Notes: a model not told the origin generated them from the sequence alone. DNA of 64,000 bases from CAVTWJ01 sp963849485 (GCA_963849485.1 CAWKIF010000114.1:1-64000), one strand, 5' to 3'; shown: positions 34,806 through 43,825, numbered from the stretch's first letter. Made by a program: numbers and translations.

Positions 34806-34840
34806 ATAACTTAAAACTCAAAACTTAGAACTTAAAACTA
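34806..34840. repeat. Right arm of an inverted repeat around the four-helix-bundle gene
   Basis: ATAACTTAAAACTCAAAACT followed by TAGAACTTAAAACT is the inverted partner of the arm at 34403-34441. It abuts the end of livG. Together with the small gene the element spans about 440 bases. Confidence 0.7.
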
Positions 34841-35629
34841 TTTCTTTTTAATGCCAAGATAGGCTTCAATCACTTTAGTGTCTTCCTGTATCTCCTTTGG
34901 CGTTCCCTCAGCAATTTTGACCCCGTGGTCCATGACATGGATGCGTTCGCAGATGCCCATCACCACCCTCATATCGTGTTCGATCAAAAGGATGGTAAGC
35001 TTGAATTCCTCGCGGATCTTACGGACGACCCGGGTCAGCCAAAGGGTTTCCTGGGGGTTCATGCCAGCCGCCGGTTCGTCCATAAGGAGCACCCGGGCAC
35101 CGGTCGCCAGGGCCCGCGCGATCTCCAGTTTTTTCTGCTCGCCGTAAGGCAGGGAACCCGCCAGGGCGCCCGAGCGGTGGGATAATTCCAAAACCTCCAT
35201 TAGCCGCAGGGTTTCCGAGGCAAAGCGCTCTTCCGCCGCTTGAAAAGCCGGGGTATGGAAAAGGGTGGCGGAAAGGCCATAGGCTTCCTGGTGATGAAAG
35301 GCCACCTGGATGTTGGCCTCCACCGTGAGTTCCTTAAAGAGCCGGATGTTCTGGAAAGTTCGCACCAGCCCTCGATGGGTAATCTGATGGGGCTTGAGCC
35401 CCAGGAGGGAGTGCCCCTTCAAGCGGATGTCTCCCGCGGCGGGCCGGTAGATGCCCGAGATCAGGTTGAAGACCGTGGTTTTCCCCGCCCCGTTGGGGCC
35501 GATGAGGCCCGCCAACTCGCCCTCGTGAAGCGCCAGTGAAAAATCATCCACCGCCACCAGCCCGCCGAAGGCCAGCGTAATGTTTTCAACGTCCAGTACC
35601 GTTTCCCTGTCGTCTTGTTTCTTGATCAT
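34838..35629 (-). CDS. livG: Branched-chain amino acid ABC transporter ATPase LivG
   Basis: ATP-binding subunit of a HAAT-type importer, partner of LivF. Walker A is GPNGAGKTT, signature SLPYGEQKKLEIARAL, Walker B LLMDEPAAGMNP, and LLIEHDMRVVMGICERI is the LivG-type switch region. The C-terminal AYLG motif is present. The ATG at 35629 starts a chain with the extra N-terminal leader common in LivG. First gene of the minus-strand livG-(four-helix-bundle)-livF set. Confidence 0.92.
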   Translation of the reverse strand: MIKKQDDRETVLDVENITLAFGGLVAVDDFSLALHEGELAGLIGPNGAGKTTVFNLISGIYRPAAGDIRLKGHSLLGLKPHQITHRGLVRTFQNIRLFKELTVEANIQVAFHHQEAYGLSATLFHTPAFQAAEERFASETLRLMEVLELSHRSGALAGSLPYGEQKKLEIARALATGARVLLMDEPAAGMNPQETLWLTRVVRKIREEFKLTILLIEHDMRVVMGICERIHVMDHGVKIAEGTPKEIQEDTKVIEAYLGIKKK

Positions 35630-35754
35630 TCGAATCCCCTGCCGGGAGAGTGGCCCCTAGTTTATCCCAAGCGGGGCCGTGACCCTACCCCAGGGTGCGA
35701 AAAATCCGGTGCGAAGGCTGGACTTCGGGCCTACCGCTGGTACAATCCCGCCCC

Positions 35755-36426
35755 ATGAAATCACTTATCTTCGACTTTGACGGCTTGATCCTGGATACCG
35801 AAACAGTAATTTTCCAGGTTTGGAACGAGATCTACGCCGATTACGGCCACCAGTTGGCCCTGTCGGACTGGGCCTTTTGTATCGGCACCTCGCACCACGC
35901 CTTTGACGTTTACGGCGACCTGGAAAAGAGGGCGGGCCGCCCCCTTCCCCGGGAGGAGATCAAAAAACGACACCAGGCCCGGAGCCGGGAGCTGTTAAGC
36001 ACGATGAAACCCCGGGCGGGCGTCCAGGAATATTTGGAGGAAGCCCAGAAACGAGGCCTTTCCCTGGCGGTCGCTTCCAGTTCACACCGGGACTGGGTGG
36101 AAAACCATTTAGACCTGATTCAATTGAAGGGTTATTTCCAGGTGATCCGGACCGCGGACGACGTTAGCCAGGTGAAACCCGACCCGGAGCTTTATCTTTC
36201 CGCCTTGAAAGGGCTCGGCACCCAGGCCGGGGAGGCCATTGCCTTCGAGGATTCCCCCAACGGCATCCGGGCCGCCCAATCCGCGGGAATCTTTTGCATG
36301 GCCGTCCCCAACTCCGTCACGATCCGGTTGGACCTGTCCCATGCCGATGACCGGCTGGAATCCATGGCCGCCCTTCCCCTGGGAGAGCTATTAAACCGGG
36401 TCGAGAATTCCCGTGCCAGTGCTTGA
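35755..36426 (+). CDS. HAD-superfamily hydrolase (beta-phosphoglucomutase-like)
   Basis: A 223-residue HAD phosphatase with a helical cap. Motif I is FDFDGLILDTE with the nucleophilic Asp, motif II Ser/Thr is in AVASSSH, motif III Lys is in QVKPDPELY, and motif IV is FEDSPNGIRAAQSAGI. The subgroup suggests phosphosugar or phosphoglycolate substrates. ATG at 35755 is chosen. A TACAAT hexamer at 35741-35746 lies so close that the transcript may be leaderless. Divergent from livG. Confidence 0.85.
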   Translation: MKSLIFDFDGLILDTETVIFQVWNEIYADYGHQLALSDWAFCIGTSHHAFDVYGDLEKRAGRPLPREEIKKRHQARSRELLSTMKPRAGVQEYLEEAQKRGLSLAVASSSHRDWVENHLDLIQLKGYFQVIRTADDVSQVKPDPELYLSALKGLGTQAGEAIAFEDSPNGIRAAQSAGIFCMAVPNSVTIRLDLSHADDRLESMAALPLGELLNRVENSRASA

Positions 36427-36430
36427 AGCC

Positions 36431-36482
36431 CCTTAGCAGCTAGATTTTATCCAACACCTAAGAGCTAACGGCCAATGGCTGG
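36431..36482. repeat. Partial AGCTAACGGCCAATGGC-type repeat
   Basis: CAGCTAGATTTT, then AGAGCTAACGGCCAATGGCT. This resembles the arms of the palindrome at 6515-6600, though it looks like one arm only or a decayed copy. It sits between two convergent genes. Confidence 0.35.
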
Positions 36483-36487
36483 TTTGC

Positions 36488-37144
36488 TTATCTTTCAGCG
36501 ATGAGGATATTGGTCATGCCCCAGGGATTGCGTCGGTCCAGGGGTTTTAAAAGGGGCATGAGAAATGTCGGCGTCTTATTGGGCACGGTGAAACCGTGCG
36601 AGAAGGCCTCCACAACCCGAAGGTTGTTTTTCTCCAGCAACTTCCTCAAGTAATCCAAAGAGAATTTCAAGGCGTCCCGTTCCTCGGGGACCACCGCCGA
36701 AAAAAGCCACATGAGCGGGTTGTTTCGGTTGGGTTCCATGATGACCACGTATTGTCGGCTCACCCGGCGCATTTCGGAAAGCACCTTTCCCGGGTCCTCC
36801 ACGTGGTGCAGGAGCGCATGGCAAAAGACCACATCAAAGGCCATGTCCTGGAAAGCCAGACGGTTGGCGTCCATCCCCGCCTTGAGGAACAGGGGATTGG
36901 CCTGGAGTAACCGGCTCGAGAAATCGACCCCCACGGTCCAACATAATTCGCTGAAGGGTTGGGAAAAAAATCCGTTACCGCAGCCCAAATCCAATAGTTT
37001 CTGGTTGGGTTGTAACCGAAGGGTGGCCTGGGTTTCCCGGATCTTGGACAAGGCATAATGGCGGACCACCGGGTGGCTGGGGGAACGCCTTTCCGCTAAG
37101 GCATTCCTTTCCCAATAATCCTTTTGGAACAATCCCGGACTCAT
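36488..37144 (-). CDS. Class I SAM-dependent methyltransferase
   Basis: A 218-residue enzyme. SAM motif I is LLDLGCGNGFF, motif II acidic VGVDFS, and the post-motif AFDVVFCHALLHHVEDPGK is typical of UbiE/Methyltransf_11 enzymes. ATG at 37144 overlaps the stop of the upstream gene by four bases (ATGA), which decides the start; an in-frame upstream start would overlap by 76 bases. Substrate unknown: small molecule, lipid or sugar are all possible. Cotranscribed with a zinc-ribbon membrane protein. Confidence 0.85.
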   Translation of the reverse strand: MSPGLFQKDYWERNALAERRSPSHPVVRHYALSKIRETQATLRLQPNQKLLDLGCGNGFFSQPFSELCWTVGVDFSSRLLQANPLFLKAGMDANRLAFQDMAFDVVFCHALLHHVEDPGKVLSEMRRVSRQYVVIMEPNRNNPLMWLFSAVVPEERDALKFSLDYLRKLLEKNNLRVVEAFSHGFTVPNKTPTFLMPLLKPLDRRNPWGMTNILIAER

Positions 37145-37971
37145 TCCGCTTCGTTTTTTTGGAAATAAAATACGAAAGAGCACAATCCAAAGCCTAGCAA
37201 GGAAACCCCGATCCAAAGCCAGCTTAAAAATTCAGCGGAGTCCCCCACCAAAAGGGGCAATTTGACTGAATACAAGCCCAATATCCCGATAAAGGTGCTC
37301 AGGAGGGTGAGGGCCTCCGGGCTTAAAATGGAAACCGGATTAAAACAAGAAATAAAGTCCGAGAGGTACTTTTTTCTGTCAAACTGGCTGGGGGCTTTCG
37401 GGAGGCTCAGGGTGAGCCGATGAACTTGGTATCCGAAAAGGCTATAGGCGATGGTCAGGTAGATCACGATCATATATAACCACCGTTCGACTTCTATTCC
37501 CCTATTCAACATAATCGCGACTACGGGGAGCCCCAGGATGGGCAGGAAGAAGGATTGACAGAGGGCAAATACCGTTTCCAAACTTTGGACGCGCTTCAAG
37601 AGAACTGGTTCTTCGACGATATAACCCGATCCCAACACACCCCAAGGATAATAAAACCATGCCGCGCCCTCGCCCGGTTGCAGGTAGAGGGACCCTAAAA
37701 GCTCGAACAGGCGGTGGGGGTTGGGGAAGATTCCGGCGGGGGAGCTCATTTTCTCTAGGGAGGCGGGAGGCGTTACTCCCTCAGGAGTGGAGGTGGAAAC
37801 AGGGGTGGCAGAGGCACTGGGGACCGGTTCTTGAGAGGTCGAAGCTAATTCCGGGGAGTCTGTTTTTGGGGGGATGGTATGGGCAGCTTTCCATTTAGAA
37901 AAAACCAGTCCGCAATATTCGCACTCCGACCTTGTTTCCGGTTGTTCAAAACCACAAGTCGGGCATTTCAT
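37141..37971 (-). CDS. Zinc-ribbon membrane protein of unknown function
   Basis: Residues 1-25 hold a zinc ribbon with two CxxC knuckles (CPTCG, CEYCG). A Ser/Pro/Thr-rich spacer follows, and from about residue 130 four or more membrane helices (for example FFLPILGLPVVAIML and WLYMIVIYLTIAYSLFGY). The layout resembles Yip1-like and related integral proteins with a cytoplasmic ribbon, but no family is certain. It ends in an ATGA overlap with the methyltransferase gene. Confidence 0.65.
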   Translation of the reverse strand: MKCPTCGFEQPETRSECEYCGLVFSKWKAAHTIPPKTDSPELASTSQEPVPSASATPVSTSTPEGVTPPASLEKMSSPAGIFPNPHRLFELLGSLYLQPGEGAAWFYYPWGVLGSGYIVEEPVLLKRVQSLETVFALCQSFFLPILGLPVVAIMLNRGIEVERWLYMIVIYLTIAYSLFGYQVHRLTLSLPKAPSQFDRKKYLSDFISCFNPVSILSPEALTLLSTFIGILGLYSVKLPLLVGDSAEFLSWLWIGVSLLGFGLCSFVFYFQKNEAE

Positions 37972-37984
37972 CCGATGAATATCC

Positions 37985-38302
37985 TCATTTCCCCAGGGTC
38001 ATGCAAAGTCCACCCGCTACCACCAACGCCCCTCCCCACCATCTTTCGGGGGGTATGGTTTCCTTGAAAACGAAAAAGCTTAAAACTTGGGAAATCACGA
38101 AAAACAAAGTGATATAGACCCCCAATAACCTTCCAAAATCCCATTTGGGGAGGTTGACGGTTAAACCATAGAGAAATAATACCGCTGCTCCAAGCAAAAA
38201 CCCCATGATTCTTCCCGATTTAAGGCCCCACCGCACAAGGGCGTCCCCACCGCTTTCCAAGGCCGCCGCGAGGGTCAGAACGGCCATTATCTTGAAATCC
38301 AT
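37985..38302 (-). CDS. Small four-helix membrane protein, SMR/EamA-like
   Basis: A 105-residue protein with four predicted membrane helices, of the size and helix spacing of small multidrug resistance or half-EamA transporters. Clues are GGDALVRWGLKSG (an EamA-like first loop), LYGLTVNLPKWDFGRLLGVYI, and the end GALVVAGGLCMTLGK. The glutamate expected in helix 1 of SMR pumps is present as ALESGG. ATG at 38302 has an AAAGGA box eight bases upstream. Substrate unknown. Located between two membrane-protein genes on the same strand. Confidence 0.65.
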   Translation of the reverse strand: MDFKIMAVLTLAAALESGGDALVRWGLKSGRIMGFLLGAAVLFLYGLTVNLPKWDFGRLLGVYITLFFVISQVLSFFVFKETIPPERWWGGALVVAGGLCMTLGK

Positions 38303-38332
38303 AGTTTTAATCCTTTCTTTCAACCTTGAGAT

Positions 38333-40216
38333 TTAAGGGGATGCCCTGAGGGAAACCGCCGGGCCATAAAGGCCTTTGTCCTCCTGGACCCACCAAGCGC
38401 CGTTGGAGGCTTTTTCCTCAGCCGACGAAAAAAGATAATTGTAAAGCCTGGCCCTCACATACTTGGGAGGGTGGGAGGGGAAAGGATTGGTTCCCAAAAG
38501 CTGAAGAACCTTTTCATTCCCCCGCAGCAATGCCACCTCCAAGGAGGGAAACCAGGGAGTTTCCTGTATGTTCCCCAGGGCCGCGAACCACAACTGCCAA
38601 TCCAACCGGGGCTGAAAGGGCGCCGACCAACGGGGAGGAATCTGCGGATCTCCCGGCTTGAACCGGTATCCATAGGCTTTCCACTCGAGGCCATCCTCGC
38701 TTCCCTCCAGGATGATTTCCGGTCTTTCGGTGGTCATCACGGCGAAAAGACCGTATCCGTTCACCGTCCCAAAGGGCGCCGCCGCATCATAAAGCCAAAC
38801 GAAAGGGGTGGGCCAGTGGATTTGAGCCTTAAAGGAAAAAGAAACCTGCATGGAGCTTAGGATCAATACGATAACCAGGAAAGCTGTTTGAATCCATCGG
38901 GGCAAAGTTTTAAAGCTGTGCTGTGGGATATTGGCGGTTTTTTTAATGAAAAAGCCCCGAACGGGGCCGGGCCAGGCCGCGTCTTCGAGGAAGAAAAGCC
39001 CCAGGCTCGCCGAAACCCAATTGAAAAAACAATAATTGCCCGTCAAAGCGATCAAGATTTGGAGGGCCAGCCAAAACCCAAAAGCGTAGGGTTTGAACCG
39101 GCGGGGACCCCAGAGGGCGAAAGGCACCGCCAGTTCGGTGAAAAACACGAAAAGGCAGGAGATCTTTTGGAACGCCGGGGGAAGCTTGTCCATATACCAA
39201 GAGAGCGGGGTGGGAAGGGGCTGGGTGTGGTAATGGTAACAAAGGGCCGTCAACCCCCTCCAAGCGGCGTCCCCGCTGGAAAGTTTCACGACCCCGGCGC
39301 AAAAGATGAGGCGAAAGAGCAACCATTGAAATAATAAAAGCGGAAGGGTTGGAACATCGGCCCTGGCCGTAGCGCCGGGTTTCCAGGAAAGGGGGGAGGC
39401 CAGCAGGGATAGAACCGCCGCCTCCAGCAAAAGGTTGTCCCATTGGAAGCTCAGAAAATCCTGTCCCACCCGGATAAGCGAAAGATAAAGAATCCACAAA
39501 AGGAAAAGGCTGAGAGCAGGGGCGATATCCAATAAAAGCGCGAGGGATACCAGGGCTCCCACCCCACAGAGGCCGTGCAAAAAAGTATTACTCGAATTGA
39601 ACCAACAGAGGGTTGGTAACGCAAGAAATGAAGTGTCTCCGAACTCCCTGTGGACCTCTTCCAGAAAACGGGAGGCCGGCGATAACCCCGCACTCCCAAA
39701 AAGCCCCTCCACTTGGGAGTTGAGGGAAAGGAAAGCCGCCAGGAAGGCCAAGGCCAGCGTCTTGATAAACAGCCAACGGGAAATTCGGAAGTTGGGTCGG
39801 TCGTCTGGGGACGCCAAACCGCATGAACCAGTCTTGGATAACCATCCCCGATGGGAGGCAACCCATCCATAGGCCTTCTCGGAAAGGAAGGCGAGGCCTG
39901 GGATCGACTGATAGGCCCAGGGAAGCCACCTGAAGACCGTCTGGAATGACAGGCCTTTACAGACCGCTTGGGCTCCGGAGGTGACAGTACCATCCGGTTC
40001 AATCAATTGGACGGAAGACCGAAACCGGTCGAGAGTTATTTCAGGATAAAGGGGGGCCACTTCTTGGTAGGGACGGTAATCGACCCTTTCCCGGGTTAAA
40101 AAGCGCCATCGACGGATCCAAAGTCGGCAAAACCCACATTCGCCGTCGTAAACCATGAGGGGTTTGGCAGGGTGCGAGGTGTAAGGATTGAGTCGCGCCT
40201 GGGATGAAAAAACCAA
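38333..40216 (-). CDS. DCC thioredoxin-like domain fused to a lipase-maturation-factor-like membrane protein
   Basis: Residues about 20-130 match the DCC/DUF393 thioredoxin-like family: VYDGECGFCRLWIRRW carries the CxxC pair. From about 145 on, a multi-helix membrane domain resembles lipase maturation factor 1 (LMF1): LIRVGQDFLSFQWDNLLLEA, FRLIFCAGVVKLSSGDAAWR and QPLPTPLSWYMDKLP are family signatures. The start TTG at 40216 is fixed by AGGAG eight bases upstream. The fusion links a redox domain to a putative folding factor. Role in bacteria is unknown; oxidative folding or modification of exported proteins is a reasonable guess. Confidence 0.85.
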   Translation of the reverse strand: MVFSSQARLNPYTSHPAKPLMVYDGECGFCRLWIRRWRFLTRERVDYRPYQEVAPLYPEITLDRFRSSVQLIEPDGTVTSGAQAVCKGLSFQTVFRWLPWAYQSIPGLAFLSEKAYGWVASHRGWLSKTGSCGLASPDDRPNFRISRWLFIKTLALAFLAAFLSLNSQVEGLFGSAGLSPASRFLEEVHREFGDTSFLALPTLCWFNSSNTFLHGLCGVGALVSLALLLDIAPALSLFLLWILYLSLIRVGQDFLSFQWDNLLLEAAVLSLLASPLSWKPGATARADVPTLPLLLFQWLLFRLIFCAGVVKLSSGDAAWRGLTALCYHYHTQPLPTPLSWYMDKLPPAFQKISCLFVFFTELAVPFALWGPRRFKPYAFGFWLALQILIALTGNYCFFNWVSASLGLFFLEDAAWPGPVRGFFIKKTANIPQHSFKTLPRWIQTAFLVIVLILSSMQVSFSFKAQIHWPTPFVWLYDAAAPFGTVNGYGLFAVMTTERPEIILEGSEDGLEWKAYGYRFKPGDPQIPPRWSAPFQPRLDWQLWFAALGNIQETPWFPSLEVALLRGNEKVLQLLGTNPFPSHPPKYVRARLYNYLFSSAEEKASNGAWWVQEDKGLYGPAVSLRASP

Positions 40217-40404
40217 AGGGCCTTCTCCTAAAAATCTCGTACTATTCTATAGGTTTCGCAACGAACACCCTTCTACTTAAATACCACCCAGATTCCTTTA
40301 TTCCCATTGGAAAGGGGAATATAATTTTCAGAAGATAATGAATCGTTCCTGGACGGCATCGCTCCTCTTCGCCTCCCCGTCCCCATTCCAAGGTGGAAAA
40401 TACC

Positions 40405-41292
40405 ATGAGTGACTTTGAAATGATGATTCGCTTGGGAAACGAGACTAACACCCGTTTCCTGATCTTTTTAATGGCGTTTGGTTTATTGGGAATCTGGCAA
40501 TTTTGGAAAGGCTTCCGCCCCACCTTGATCCCCATAGCAACCCGATGGATGAATCACTTAGGCTTGGCTTTCATCAATATGCTGCTATTGCGCCTTTTAT
40601 TCATGGGCACCTCCCTGTGGGCAGCCCAAATCGCGTTTACTTACCGGATCGGATTGTTCCACTGGGTAGATGTTCCTTATTTTTTCTCTCTGGTTTTCAC
40701 TGTTATATTCATGGATTGGATGGTCTATTACCTACACCGGATGTACCACGCCATTCCCTTCTTTTGGGGAATCCACCGGGTCCATCACACGGACACGGAA
40801 GTGGAAGTTTCCACGGGGGTCCGGTTCCATCCCCTGGAAATACTTTTCACCGCCCTTTGGAAGGGGCTTTTTATCATCCTCTTGGGGGCTCCTCCCTCCT
40901 GCGCCGTGGTGTATGAGATCCTGTATATCGTCGCGATCCTTTTCAGCCATACCAACGTAAGGCTCCCTCAGGTACTCGAAGCCTGGGTTCGGCTGGTTTT
41001 TGTCACTCCGGACATGCACCGGATCCATCATTCCATCGAGCCAACGGAAACCAACTCCAATTTCGGTTTTATCTTGAGTTTCTGGGATCGGGCGCTCCTG
41101 ACTTACCTGGCTGCACCGGCCAAGGGTCAGGAAAAATTAGTTTTAGGCCAGAAAGAGGATCGAGCTCCCCGGGATCAAGCCATTGTCTATTTGCTCAAAC
41201 TTCCCTTTCAGGACGAGAAAGGGCGGGTGAACTGGTCCAACCTTTGGAAAGGTCAAAGTCAGGGGTGGACTAAGAAAGCCGGATCGGTATAA
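40405..41292 (+). CDS. Fatty acid hydroxylase/sterol desaturase family protein
   Basis: A 295-residue membrane di-iron oxygenase. Histidine clusters are HRMYHAIPFFWGIHRVHH (near residue 115) and, further on, HRIHHSIEPTE, with intervening transmembrane helices. This fits the sterol desaturase superfamily with HX3H, HX2HH and HX2HH boxes. AAGGTGG lies about eight bases upstream of the ATG at 40405. It could hydroxylate a lipid chain; the exact substrate is unknown. Its 3' end overlaps the convergent glycosyltransferase gene by 34 bases. Confidence 0.85.
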   Translation: MSDFEMMIRLGNETNTRFLIFLMAFGLLGIWQFWKGFRPTLIPIATRWMNHLGLAFINMLLLRLLFMGTSLWAAQIAFTYRIGLFHWVDVPYFFSLVFTVIFMDWMVYYLHRMYHAIPFFWGIHRVHHTDTEVEVSTGVRFHPLEILFTALWKGLFIILLGAPPSCAVVYEILYIVAILFSHTNVRLPQVLEAWVRLVFVTPDMHRIHHSIEPTETNSNFGFILSFWDRALLTYLAAPAKGQEKLVLGQKEDRAPRDQAIVYLLKLPFQDEKGRVNWSNLWKGQSQGWTKKAGSV

Positions 41293-43043
41293 CCCCTCGT
41301 TTGTAAAAAAGGCACCGAAAGAATGTAAGCCGCTCTTTGCTGATTTAGTTTTCCCGGTTTTTCTTTTTTGGATTTTATTTCTAACTTATCTTTACTTCGT
41401 GTCTTCGCGTCTTCGTGTTGGTTGTGGGTGTTGCCTTCTTTTTCCCCGGGAATCTCAAAATAAAACCAGGTTTCCCCCACGGTACCTGTCGGGGGCGTAC
41501 GGATGATCCAACTTTGTGCGATGGCTTGGGTGGAGGGATAGGCGACTGGTGCGATTTGCAGAAAAGAAGCGTTCACGGCGTAGATTTTCCCCGCCTGGGG
41601 AGCTATCAAGTCGTCCCCAGTCCAGGGTTCCCAATTCAGCCCATAAACCTTGGGATCCACGGCTCCATAATAGGCCAGCCTGATTTTTCCCCATCCTCTC
41701 TTTTGACCTTCCGACGCCAGCCGTTTTAAATCCTGCCCCCAATCCAGATTGGAATCACCCAGAAGAAACATCTTGCGGTCGGCGGGCACCCAATCATTGA
41801 AATAACTCAGGGCCCGGGTCGATTGGGTTCCCACGCTCAGGACCTGCCAAGCCAGGAGCCCGTAGGCCGCCAGTTTCCAGGCACGGGCCTGGGGGTTGTT
41901 TTCAGGATCGGCCTGGGCCATCCAAGCCCAAGCCCGTGCGGCCACCAGAAACAGGAAGGGAAAAGCGGGGAGCAGGTAGCGTACCCCCAGGTTGGGGGTT
42001 CCCAGAAGGGCCAAAGTAAAGAGGAGGGGCGATACCCATAGCCACCCGGGAAGCCAAATTCTTTTTTGAAAGGCCAGGGGAATGGCCAGGACGAGAAGAA
42101 GGAGGAAGGGGATGGGTTCCTTCAAGAGGAAAGCGCAGGGCAGGTAAAACCAGTTGTTTTTGAGGCCGGCCGTCCCCCAAAAGAAAACCGGATGGGGCTG
42201 GCGGGCATAGGCCGCGTTTTCCCCCAATTTTTCGATGAAGGAGTTCCAGGGCCAGGGATGGTCCGGAAGACCGATGGTCCCCGGCAAGTAAAGGGCGGAA
42301 AGAACCAAGAAAAAGCCCAGGGCCCCCAGACCCCAGCGTCGTAAAACCACCCGGGCCAATTTCCAGGTGAGGGGTCGGGGTTTGAAGCGGTCATTTTCAG
42401 TGAGCCATTCCAGGACCATGAAAAGAGGCAAAAGGACCAAACCATAAAACTTGCAACCCACCGCGAGCCCCGTCAAGAGGCCCGCTCCCAGGGGAGCTTC
42501 CACGGAGGTTTTCATTTGGGCTCTTTGAAAGGCCCATACCGCCAGGAAGATGAAAAAAGCCGGGGCGATGTCCGTCTTGGCCAGGCCCGAAAGGGCCCCC
42601 AGGAGCGGATCGAAAGCCCAGAGGCTGAGACTCCCGATCAGCCAAAGGGGTTCTTTCCATGAGACCCCAAAAAGTACAAGGCCTATGCCCAAAGCCAGGA
42701 GGAGGCTGGTGAAACGGGCCCAAAAAATGATGGATTCCAAGCGGTTGAGGTTCCATTCAAAAAGGAAATGGTGGGCCCGATCCATCACATCGCCGGAAGG
42801 GGCAAGATGATTGAGATGCATGAATAACAAAGGCCAGGAGGTCAAGGCTCCCGCCAAGGGAGGATGGTTATGGGGAGTCCGGGCATCGCCTTGGGTGAGG
42901 TAGTAATAGCCGTTGGTGATGTCGGTGGGCTCATCCGCCGTGAGGGAATCCCCCAGCATCCGGGGCACTGCCTGGAGGCAAAAGACCGCCGCGAAGAGAA
43001 TGAAAAGAACGGTGAGTTTGAGGTTTTGTCCCGGAAGTTTCAT
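41259..43043 (-). CDS. Glycosyltransferase family 39/PMT-like membrane protein
   Basis: A 594-residue polytopic membrane protein of the GT-C class. After the first helix, SLTADEPTDITNGYYYL carries the acidic pair expected at the active site, followed by PPLAGALTSWPLL and about ten more helices. Members move sugars from polyprenyl phosphate to protein or lipid. The C-terminal tail (about residues 535-594) is odd: hydrophilic NQHEDAKTRSKDK stems from a palindromic repeat (41390-41425) read through in frame. The true conserved part probably ends near residue 530. Confidence 0.8.
   Translation of the reverse strand: MKLPGQNLKLTVLFILFAAVFCLQAVPRMLGDSLTADEPTDITNGYYYLTQGDARTPHNHPPLAGALTSWPLLFMHLNHLAPSGDVMDRAHHFLFEWNLNRLESIIFWARFTSLLLALGIGLVLFGVSWKEPLWLIGSLSLWAFDPLLGALSGLAKTDIAPAFFIFLAVWAFQRAQMKTSVEAPLGAGLLTGLAVGCKFYGLVLLPLFMVLEWLTENDRFKPRPLTWKLARVVLRRWGLGALGFFLVLSALYLPGTIGLPDHPWPWNSFIEKLGENAAYARQPHPVFFWGTAGLKNNWFYLPCAFLLKEPIPFLLLLVLAIPLAFQKRIWLPGWLWVSPLLFTLALLGTPNLGVRYLLPAFPFLFLVAARAWAWMAQADPENNPQARAWKLAAYGLLAWQVLSVGTQSTRALSYFNDWVPADRKMFLLGDSNLDWGQDLKRLASEGQKRGWGKIRLAYYGAVDPKVYGLNWEPWTGDDLIAPQAGKIYAVNASFLQIAPVAYPSTQAIAQSWIIRTPPTGTVGETWFYFEIPGEKEGNTHNQHEDAKTRSKDKLEIKSKKEKPGKLNQQRAAYILSVPFLQTRGYTDPAFLVHP
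41390..41425. repeat. CACGAAGACGC-type half repeat inside the glycosyltransferase 3' end
   Basis: ACTTCGTGTCTTCGCGTCTT then CGTGTTGG. This is the reverse complement of an arm like the one at 25682-25708. Only one arm is seen. It lies in frame in the C-terminal tail of the glycosyltransferase. Confidence 0.5.
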
Positions 43044-43129
43044 GGGGATAGTTTAACTTAAATAAAAGACGGCACCATCACCCCGCTGTTTCAAACCCGC
43101 CAATGGGCTAGGACAGCGCCTGGTAGGAC

Positions 43130-43825
43130 TTATTGGGCCGTGGGCGTCTCTTCCGGCGTGGGGGTCGGCGTGACCTGGGTTTTAATCAGGAATTTTTCGA
43201 ACTTTTTCTCCGAATCCGGGTCCTTGCAATCCGAACAATCGGAAATGACTGTTTGTTTCATTGTGTCGTAAAGCACCGAGTCCGAAACCTCGAAGAGGCT
43301 TTTGTTCTCTTCTTCCTTTTTCTTACCGCAGGCCGTGGTGACCTTCAAGAAGGCCAGGTGAGGTCGAACCCACCGGACCACGCTGATTTTGGCGGTCTCA
43401 TAAGACCACCCATGAAACTGAATTCGGTCATAAAGTTTTGACTCCAGCGCCTCCGTCACGTCCAGGGTTTTTCCCAGCTTGATATCAACGAAAAAGGTGC
43501 GCCAGGAGCCTTCCAGGATTTCCAGGTTGATGAATATCTTCTGGCTGTCGGGGGACCAGTTGAACTGGCTGGGATCCCAGTGGGCCGTGAAGGTGCCCCG
43601 GTCGGTTTCCTGGATGAGGGGAGGATTGCCTTCCCGAATCTCGAAATGCCGCAGGGACTTGGAGTCCACCAGGGTGATGGGATAACGAAAAAAGATTTTG
43701 TCCCCCACCCGGCGGTCAATCACCTGTTCCACCACAACCCGATACTTGCCGTCGGGGGACGTGGAAAGGTAAACCTGTTGGCCGGCCCGGGCCAGGGCCG
43801 GAAGCATCATCGCCCCCGTCAACAT
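43130..43825 (-). CDS. Exported protein of unknown function, possible 5' frameshift
   Basis: A 231-residue protein whose N-terminus looks like the back half of a signal peptide (TGAMMLPALARA). Mature part starts GQQVYLSTSPDGKYRVVVEQ. WSPDSQKIFINLE and SPDGKYRV are beta-propeller-like (WD40/PD40 style) pieces. A good start, ATG at 43859 with AAGGAG eight bases upstream, lies in another frame. Removing one base near 43850 would give MRRPCTSLWTLM joined to this signal, so an indel is likely. A four-cysteine patch (CSDCKD and others) and a Thr-Pro tail (TPTPTPEETPT) are seen. It follows tonB in the exb operon. Confidence 0.6.
   Translation of the reverse strand: MLTGAMMLPALARAGQQVYLSTSPDGKYRVVVEQVIDRRVGDKIFFRYPITLVDSKSLRHFEIREGNPPLIQETDRGTFTAHWDPSQFNWSPDSQKIFINLEILEGSWRTFFVDIKLGKTLDVTEALESKLYDRIQFHGWSYETAKISVVRWVRPHLAFLKVTTACGKKKEEENKSLFEVSDSVLYDTMKQTVISDCSDCKDPDSEKKFEKFLIKTQVTPTPTPEETPTAQ

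Noticed and set aside
33634..35629. Complete branched-chain amino acid transport operon
   Set aside because: Only the two ATPase genes are present here. No permease or binding-protein gene is in the window.
40242..40535. Minus-strand frame across the start of the fatty acid hydroxylase gene
   Set aside because: Overlaps the better-supported gene and has no recognisable domain.
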